DNA from: Oxalobacter sp.
GTDB taxonomy: Bacteria; Pseudomonadota; Gammaproteobacteria; Burkholderiales; Burkholderiaceae_D
Direction of reading: 5' to 3'
Assembly: GCA_018384065.1 (NCBI GenBank)
Contig: JAHAYL010000020.1
Location: forward strand, 1 to 44,113
Length of the DNA stretch: 44,113 nt
Positions 39,424 through 44,113 of the stretch are shown one piece after another. The notes beneath the pieces were generated by a model. It was given only the letters and a program-made list of their open reading frames with translations, searched no databases and was not told where the DNA came from. Made by a program: the position numbers and the translations under genes. How positions within the stretch are numbered: position 1 is the stretch's first letter; each line of letters starts with the position of its first letter.

Positions 39424-39460
39424 AAAAAAAGGCGCGTGGGCAGCCAAACCCATTGCGCCA
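39424..39460 (-). terminator. Terminator after rpmF
   Basis: On the minus strand GGCGC...GGG pairs with CCC...GCGCC (5 and 3-4 bp around a small internal loop), followed by seven T residues. It lies 27 bp past the rpmF stop and should let L32 be made in excess of the fab enzymes downstream. Confidence 0.75.
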
Positions 39461-39485
39461 TTGAATCCATCAGTCTGCCAAATGA

Positions 39486-39668
39486 TTACTCATCATTCTT
39501 GGTGTTCAGTACTTTCCTGCCACGATAGTAACCGCTTGGGCTGATATGGTGGCGGCGGTGTTTTTCACCGGTGGTCGGTTCAACCGACAGATTGACCGCC
39601 TTCAGGGAGTCATGCGAACGGCGCATGCCTCGTTTGGAAGGCGAAGTTTTATTTTGTGGGACTGCCAT
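39486..39668 (-). CDS. rpmF: 50S ribosomal protein L32
   Basis: A small basic protein of the large ribosomal subunit. The 60-aa chain begins [20 protein letters not shown], the standard L32 start, and has the usual basic middle ([19 protein letters not shown]). The zinc-binding cysteine pairs found in some L32 forms are absent, so this is the C-minus type. It lies between yceD and plsX, the near-universal proteobacterial order. Confidence 0.98.
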   Translation of the reverse strand: MAVPQNKTSPSKRGMRRSHDSLKAVNLSVEPTTGEKHRRHHISPSGYYRGRKVLNTKNDE

Positions 39669-39742
39669 AATTACTCCTGAATCAAAATTTCGAGAATTCT
39701 AACACATCCATTCAATTCCTTTGGAACTAAATGGTGAACCAT

Positions 39743-40255
39743 TTATTTTTTGTTGCCGTTTCCACGCTTGAGCTGCCCAAGGACGGCAAACGGCGAAGCC
39801 TTTTTCTCTTTCCAACGGCCGGCTTCCTTATCTGGACAGACATCATGACGGGCAGAAAGGGGCAATGCCAACAGTGCCTCGTCCTCAATCAGGTCCATGA
39901 CATCAACCTTGCCATCGGATACAACCACTTCTGTCCTGTCATCATCATCCAAAGCCGATTCAACCTCATCAGCCTCAGGTTCAGAAAACGTGACAATCAC
40001 TGCTGTCTCAGTGTCAAGCCTGAACGGCATGACATCAAGGCAACGCTGGCAGACAAGACAAAGGTCACCGGAGACACTGAGCAGCAGCCTTGGCCGCTGA
40101 TGGATGTCCAGTGACCCAACCACCTTCCAGACAACCTCTCCTGTAGTATCGGCACAGGCCGATGCCAGCCTTTCCAGCCCTGACACTGGAAGCGAACCTT
40201 CAAGGATTTCCCCTGCCTTGCAGAAATCAGAAGGAACAATCTGATGGGAACTCAT
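39743..40255 (-). CDS. yceD: YceD family (DUF177) protein
   Basis: A conserved protein of uncertain function encoded before rpmF; relatives are linked to 23S rRNA or large-subunit accumulation. The 170-aa chain has the family CxxC core (LVCQRCLDVMPF) and the acidic signature DLIEDEALLALPLS followed by H-D-x-C. A basic Lys-rich tail ends the protein. It has its own good promoter, divergent from maf, and is the first gene of the yceD-to-fabF cluster, which joins ribosome and membrane synthesis. Confidence 0.92.
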   Translation of the reverse strand: MSSHQIVPSDFCKAGEILEGSLPVSGLERLASACADTTGEVVWKVVGSLDIHQRPRLLLSVSGDLCLVCQRCLDVMPFRLDTETAVIVTFSEPEADEVESALDDDDRTEVVVSDGKVDVMDLIEDEALLALPLSARHDVCPDKEAGRWKEKKASPFAVLGQLKRGNGNKK

Positions 40256-40281
40256 ATCTGTCCAGAGCGTAAAATTTGCAA

Positions 40282-40310
40282 TTTTAACAACAATATTTTA
40301 TTTCCGTCAA
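40282..40310 (-). promoter_or_regulatory. Promoter of yceD-rpmF
   Basis: On the minus strand TTGACG (40305-40310), exactly 17 bp, and TTAAAA (40282-40287) stand 27 bp before the yceD start codon in an AT-rich divergent gap. It is the likely main promoter of the yceD-rpmF-plsX-fab cluster. Confidence 0.65.
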
Positions 40311-40356
40311 AGCTTTAGTACACTACCTGCTGTTGAAAAGCCATTGAGTGTCAATC

Positions 40357-40968
40357 ATGCAACCTGATCCCAGCACATCGCTCGTCCTTGCCTCATCCTC
40401 CCGTTACCGGAAAGAACTGCTTTCCCGCCTGGGCATTCCTTTCAGCTCCGAAAGCCCTTCCATCGATGAATCCACCCGCCAAGGGGAAACACCGCGGGCA
40501 ACAGCCTTACGGCTTGCCTGTGAAAAAGCGGAAGCTGTCAGCAACCACTTCCCAGGCGCCATCATCATCGGTTCTGACCAGGTTGCTGAATGTGAAGGGA
40601 TGCCTATCGGAAAACCAGGCACATTTGACAGGGCGATGGACCAGCTGAGGCAGATGCGGGGAAAACAGGTCCTGTTCCACACCGCCCTCTGCGTATTGGA
40701 CGGACGGCATGGCAACACCCTTCAGAAGACCGTAGTGACAACCAAGGTTGTCTTCCGTGACCTGCCGGATGAGGAACTGGCTGACTATCTGATGATTGAG
40801 AAACCTTTTGACTGTGCCGGCAGTGCCAAGAACGAAAGCCTGGGCATCGCATTGCTTGAAAAAATCGAAAGTGATGACCCCACTGCCCTGACAGGATTGC
40901 CCTTGATTGCCTTGACCTCCATGCTGCGTAAATGCGGCTTGCGGTTCTTTTCTGGAGCGGCAGCATGA
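40357..40968 (+). CDS. Maf/YceF-family nucleotide pyrophosphatase
   Basis: A house-cleaning enzyme that hydrolyses modified or non-canonical nucleoside triphosphates. The 203-aa chain has the Maf start LVLASSSRYRKELLSRLG, the catalytic region IIIGSDQVAE, and the C-terminal ESLGIALLEKIESDDPTALTGLPL. In E. coli the paralogue next to yceD and rpmF is YceF, which prefers 7-methyl-GTP; position suggests the same here. I start at ATG 40357; the GTG at 40348 is possible, and neither has a strong ribosome site. It overlaps the next gene as ATGA. Confidence 0.92.
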   Translation: MQPDPSTSLVLASSSRYRKELLSRLGIPFSSESPSIDESTRQGETPRATALRLACEKAEAVSNHFPGAIIIGSDQVAECEGMPIGKPGTFDRAMDQLRQMRGKQVLFHTALCVLDGRHGNTLQKTVVTTKVVFRDLPDEELADYLMIEKPFDCAGSAKNESLGIALLEKIESDDPTALTGLPLIALTSMLRKCGLRFFSGAAA

Positions 40969-41714
40969 CAGCAGGCACACTGTATCTTATTCCCAACACA
41001 TTGGGCAGCACCCAGCAGGGAACCGACCTGCCCGGCATCATCCCCGATGAGGTGCTGAAAACCTCAGCCATGCTGGATTACTTCATTGCCGAAAACAGGA
41101 AGACCGCCCGGACCCACCTGAAACGGGTAGCGGAAATCCATCCCCTGAAAAAACCGCTCCAGCAGATTGACATGGCTGAGCTGAATGTCAGGACAGGCAA
41201 AGCGGCATTGCCTGCCCTGCTGGAACCGCTCCTGGCAGGCAGGGATGCCGGCCTGATCTCTGAAGCAGGGGTTCCTGCAGTAGCGGATCCGGGCGCAGAA
41301 CTGGTCAGGCTTGCCCACGAAAAAGGCATTCCAGTCAGGCCATTGGTTGGACCATCCTCGCTGTTGCTGTCCCTGATGGCAAGTGGACTGAATGGACAGA
41401 GTTTTGCCTTCAACGGCTACCTGCCGATTGACAGCGACCAGCGCGCCAGACGTATCCGCATCTTGGAAGAACGGTCCCATAAAGACCATCAGACACAGCT
41501 CTTCATTGAAACGCCTTACCGCAATGCCGCCCTGCTCAGCGCACTGTGCCAGCAATGCCGTCCAGACACCCGTTTATGCATCGCGACAAATGTCTCCCTC
41601 CCTGACGAATCCATCGAGACACTGACGGTTGCCGCTTGGCGGGAACGCCTGAAAAAAGGGAAACAGCCTGATTTCCAGCGGAAACCGACCGTTTTCCTTT
41701 TCCTGGCAAACTGA
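40965..41714 (+). CDS. SAM-dependent methyltransferase, RsmI/tetrapyrrole-methylase family
   Basis: A methyltransferase of the TP-methylase fold. The 249-aa chain shows GTLYLIPNTLG, the glycine-rich SAM loop GLISEAGVPAVADPG, VGPSSLLLSLMASG and the FIETPYRN segment, all seen in RsmI and in its paralogue in this order. RsmI itself methylates the 2'-O of C1402 in 16S rRNA. The divergent N-terminus (GTDLPGIIPDEVLK) suggests the shorter paralogue often found next to maf, so I give no symbol. The ATG overlaps the maf stop, with GGAG 7 nt upstream; an earlier in-frame start would overlap maf by 37 bp. Confidence 0.88.
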   Translation: MTAGTLYLIPNTLGSTQQGTDLPGIIPDEVLKTSAMLDYFIAENRKTARTHLKRVAEIHPLKKPLQQIDMAELNVRTGKAALPALLEPLLAGRDAGLISEAGVPAVADPGAELVRLAHEKGIPVRPLVGPSSLLLSLMASGLNGQSFAFNGYLPIDSDQRARRIRILEERSHKDHQTQLFIETPYRNAALLSALCQQCRPDTRLCIATNVSLPDESIETLTVAAWRERLKKGKQPDFQRKPTVFLFLAN

Positions 41715-41805
41715 AGACAGGCGCCTGTAGGCAGTCGTCCTTCTTTGCCGGAAAGCGAAGCAGGTAAAAAGACATATAAAACCGGAATCTGAATTAAAGG
41801 AATAT

Positions 41806-42234
41806 ATGACAGAAGATAATAAAAACAGGACAGGCGTTGCCCGTCGCGATGACTGGAAAACAGAATCCATGCCTGAACAGCATGAGACTTTCGTGCTTGA
41901 CAGGTCTTTCAGCGATGAGGAAATGGATGTGCTCCGTCGCGGCAATATTCCACAAGCCATGGAGGATAAGTGGTTCTGGTATATGGAGGGATCAACCCTT
42001 TGGGCACACCGCAGCTGGACAGGATACTGTATTTACCAGATTGACTTTAAAGAAGGCAATAACCATATCGTGACGGTCAACCGCAATCCAGAACAGTACA
42101 AGTGCACCAGTATCCAAGAAGACATCGAGTCTTTAAACAAGCTTTTAGGCTGGTGGACCCAGGTCCCCTATGACCACCATAACGAGTGGCTTTCGGAAAC
42201 ATACGATGCATTGGAGAAAGCAGGTAAGGGATAG
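41806..42234 (+). CDS. Uncharacterised 142-aa protein with a Trp/Tyr-rich core
   Basis: Function unknown. AAAGGA precedes the ATG and -10-like TATAAA lies at 41775-41780. The chain is acidic and soluble. Its central segment is strikingly aromatic and looks strongly conserved: DKWFWYMEG, then LWAHRSWTGYCIYQIDF, then HIVTVNRNPEQY, then LLGWWTQVPYD. I recall similar cores in uncharacterised proteins of gut bacteria, but cannot check this. It stands alone between a methyltransferase gene and convergent rlmJ. It could be a recently acquired single gene. Confidence 0.75.
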   Translation: MTEDNKNRTGVARRDDWKTESMPEQHETFVLDRSFSDEEMDVLRRGNIPQAMEDKWFWYMEGSTLWAHRSWTGYCIYQIDFKEGNNHIVTVNRNPEQYKCTSIQEDIESLNKLLGWWTQVPYDHHNEWLSETYDALEKAGKG

Positions 42235-42293
42235 TGCGTAAGATTGATCCGGACCTGTCGATATGTTCCATTGAGACAATCCTTCCGGGACTG

Positions 42294-43181
42294 TCAATTC
42301 CCTTCGAAAGGCCCCGTCTCAACCGTGAAACCTGCCCCTTCATCCCTGCCAAGGACTTTCACCAATGCAGGTAAAGCTTCCTCAAGCTGGGCCTTGAGTT
42401 TCCAAGGCGGATTGATGATGAACATGCCACTGGCAACAAAACCTGTACCATCCGGTACGGGAGAAGCGGTCCGGAATGTCAGATGGAGCCATTCCCGGTT
42501 ACAGACCTTCTTCAACTGTCCGGCGAAACGGCGGGATTCCATGCGTTGCAGGACTGGATACCAGACAAGGTAAGTCCCTGTCGGGAACCGCTTCAGGGCA
42601 TCTGACAGGGTTTCAACGACCTGCCGGTAATCCTGCTTGACCTCATAGGAAGGGTCAATCAAGACAACCGCCCGCCGCGAAGGGGGAGGTAAAAGGGATT
42701 TAAGGGAAGAGAATCCGTCTTTCCTGGCAACAATGATCCGTTTTCCCCGTTCAGGACGGGGAATGCTCTTGATGCCAGACCATTGCCGGACATTTTCCTC
42801 CAAAGCCTGTATGTCTGAGGGATGCATCTCAAACAGGCGCAGGCGGTCCTGCCTCCGCAGCAGCAGCTCAGCGATATAAGGGGAGCCTGGATAGACCGAC
42901 AGCCTGCCGCCCGGATTGATGGCACGGACCAGCTCCAGGTAATCCAAGACCACCTGCGGAAGGCTGTCTGCTGTCAACAATCTGGAAACACCCTCTTTGG
43001 CTTCACCGCTTTTCTTCGCCTGCTCACTGTCCAGCGCATAAGCCCCAGCCCCGGCATGGGTATCAATATAGAAAAAAGGTGTTTCCTTCTGACGGAGATG
43101 GAGCAGTGTCTGTTGCAGGACGATATGCTTGAAGACATCGGCATGGTTGCCTGCATGGAAAACATGGCGGTAACTGAACAT
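42294..43181 (-). CDS. rlmJ: 23S rRNA adenine-2030 N6-methyltransferase RlmJ
   Basis: Methylates N6 of A2030 in 23S rRNA. The 295-aa chain has the family start MFSYRHVFHAGNHADVFKH, motif I YIDTHAGAGAY, and the catalytic motif IV seen as IDPSYE. Relatives, including E. coli RlmJ, have DPPYE, so the second proline is replaced by serine. The C-terminal FIINPPWKL motif is present. GGGG stands about 6-8 nt before the ATG. It is a single gene flanked by a convergent unknown gene and a LysR gene. Confidence 0.95.
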   Translation of the reverse strand: MFSYRHVFHAGNHADVFKHIVLQQTLLHLRQKETPFFYIDTHAGAGAYALDSEQAKKSGEAKEGVSRLLTADSLPQVVLDYLELVRAINPGGRLSVYPGSPYIAELLLRRQDRLRLFEMHPSDIQALEENVRQWSGIKSIPRPERGKRIIVARKDGFSSLKSLLPPPSRRAVVLIDPSYEVKQDYRQVVETLSDALKRFPTGTYLVWYPVLQRMESRRFAGQLKKVCNREWLHLTFRTASPVPDGTGFVASGMFIINPPWKLKAQLEEALPALVKVLGRDEGAGFTVETGPFEGN

Positions 43182-43224
43182 ATTGGGTCCCCTTGCTACG
43201 ATATGGCCATTTTAGCCTAGGAAG

Positions 43225-44103
43225 TCAGCCAAACATCTCGATAAACAGCGTGGCAGCCCGCGACAGCCGCCGTGATTTTTTCCAGATCAGGGCAACTGAA
43301 GACTGGAGCACACAGTCAGATACCGTCATCCTGTGGAAATCCGCTGCGGGACGTACACAAAGGGTTGACTCAGGCAGCACCGCAAGCCCAAGCCGCCTTT
43401 CAACCAATGACAGGATGGCGGAGATATTGTCGCTTTCACAGACAATATTGATTGGGATCTGCCTCGCCTGCATTTCATTGACTGCCATGTCATGGCAGAA
43501 AATCCCTTCCTGACGGTGCATCAGGATCAGCGGGACGCCTGCCAGCTCCATCAATGACAGGGACTTCCGTCCTTTCCAGTGGCTGTCATCCTGTGAAGCC
43601 ACAACCACCCAAGGTTCTGTCAGGATCAACCGGGATTCATAATTCCCCATAGGGACCGGCAGACGGACCATTGCGACCTCGACCATATCCCGCTCAAGCA
43701 GTTCAAGCACCCGGTAAGTATTCCCCTCACGCCAACAGAAATGCACCTGGGGGTATTCCTGATGGAACCGACATATCCGGTCAGGCACATAGAGGCTCCC
43801 CACCGCAGGCGGGCTGCCAACCGCCAATGTACCGCTCAGGTTTTCCTCCATATCCCGCACATCATCGATGGCAGCGTGCATCAAGCCCAGTATCTGGGTG
43901 GCGCGCTGGTAGAACAGGTGTCCTGCCTGGGTCAGCGACATGCGCCGTGTATTGCGTTCAATCAGTTGGACACCAAGTTCTTCCTCCAGCAGTTTAAGCT
44001 GATGGCTCAAGGGTGGCTGTGCGATATGCAGGCGTTTCGCCGCACGGCTGATCTGCCCTTCTTCCGCAATGGCGCAGAAATAACGGAGCTGACGGATATC
44101 CAC
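43225..44103 (-). CDS. LysR-type transcriptional regulator
   Basis: A DNA-binding regulator of 292 aa. The N-terminal winged helix-turn-helix (about 1-60) reads MDIRQLRYFCAIAEEGQISRAA... with the recognition helix in AQPPLSHQLKLLEEELG. A periplasmic-binding-like effector domain (about 90-290) follows. The start is GTG 44103, ten bases from the window edge, so its promoter and any divergent target gene lie outside. The effector cannot be inferred. The closest general pattern is the CatR/CbbR-like group with a QPPLS helix, which often controls aromatic or organic-acid metabolism; that is only a guess. Confidence 0.9.
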   Translation of the reverse strand: MDIRQLRYFCAIAEEGQISRAAKRLHIAQPPLSHQLKLLEEELGVQLIERNTRRMSLTQAGHLFYQRATQILGLMHAAIDDVRDMEENLSGTLAVGSPPAVGSLYVPDRICRFHQEYPQVHFCWREGNTYRVLELLERDMVEVAMVRLPVPMGNYESRLILTEPWVVVASQDDSHWKGRKSLSLMELAGVPLILMHRQEGIFCHDMAVNEMQARQIPINIVCESDNISAILSLVERRLGLAVLPESTLCVRPAADFHRMTVSDCVLQSSVALIWKKSRRLSRAATLFIEMFG

Positions 44104-44113
44104 GGTTTTGATT

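Overview
The window is a bacterial chromosome segment, almost certainly from a betaproteobacterium of the order Burkholderiales. The evidence is gene order: smc-zipA-ligA; rlmN-rodZ-ispG-hisS-yfgM-bamB-der-hfq-hflX-hflK-hflC-hisZ-purA; and yceD-rpmF-plsX-fabH-fabD-fabG-acpP-fabF. The moderate GC content and some gene losses suggest a host-associated member such as Oxalobacter or a relative. That genus guess is an inference; no 16S gene is present to test it.

Layout. Bases 1-126 hold one end of an IS3-family insertion sequence running off the window, next to a tRNA-Ser(CGA). On the + strand follow map, glnD, an RsuA/RluF-type pseudouridine synthase and an unknown gene. A minus-strand block smc-zipA-ligA-def (5.1-12.4 kb) covers chromosome organisation, division, ligation and protein maturation. 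A + strand group (12.6-15.5 kb) encodes a PBP7-type peptidoglycan endopeptidase, a nitroreductase and a small secreted protein. From 15.5 to 16.75 kb lies an AT-richer, gene-poor interval with one unknown 130-aa gene. From 16.7 to 31.6 kb runs the long minus-strand purA-to-ndk cluster (purine and histidine supply, HflKC, HflX, Hfq, Der, BamB, YfgM, HisS, IspG, RodZ, RlmN, Ndk). From 31.7 to 40.3 kb run degP, a YgfX-like gene and the whole fatty-acid initiation/elongation cluster up to yceD. The right end carries maf, a tetrapyrrole-methylase-family methyltransferase, an unknown gene, rlmJ and a LysR regulator.

Most notable. The gene-poor interval contains two minus-strand transcription units that are not protein genes of ordinary size. 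Each has a near-consensus sigma70 promoter with exact 17-bp spacing, a Fur-box-like operator on or beside its -35 hexamer, and a rho-independent terminator about 105-117 nt downstream. This is the architecture of iron-repressed small RNAs (RyhB, PrrF1/PrrF2, NrrF). One unit has an apparent anti-Shine-Dalgarno loop. The other carries a perfect Shine-Dalgarno and a 33-codon frame whose stop lies beyond the terminator. The window also encodes Hfq, the usual partner of such RNAs, behind a dyad-rich leader.

Other points: the rpoE-rseA-rseB genes usually found between fabF and mucD/degP in this order are absent; a terminator abuts the start of the ygfX-like gene; a short upstream frame overlaps the plsX start; and two genes of unknown function (15.9 and 41.8 kb) look like possible acquisitions.
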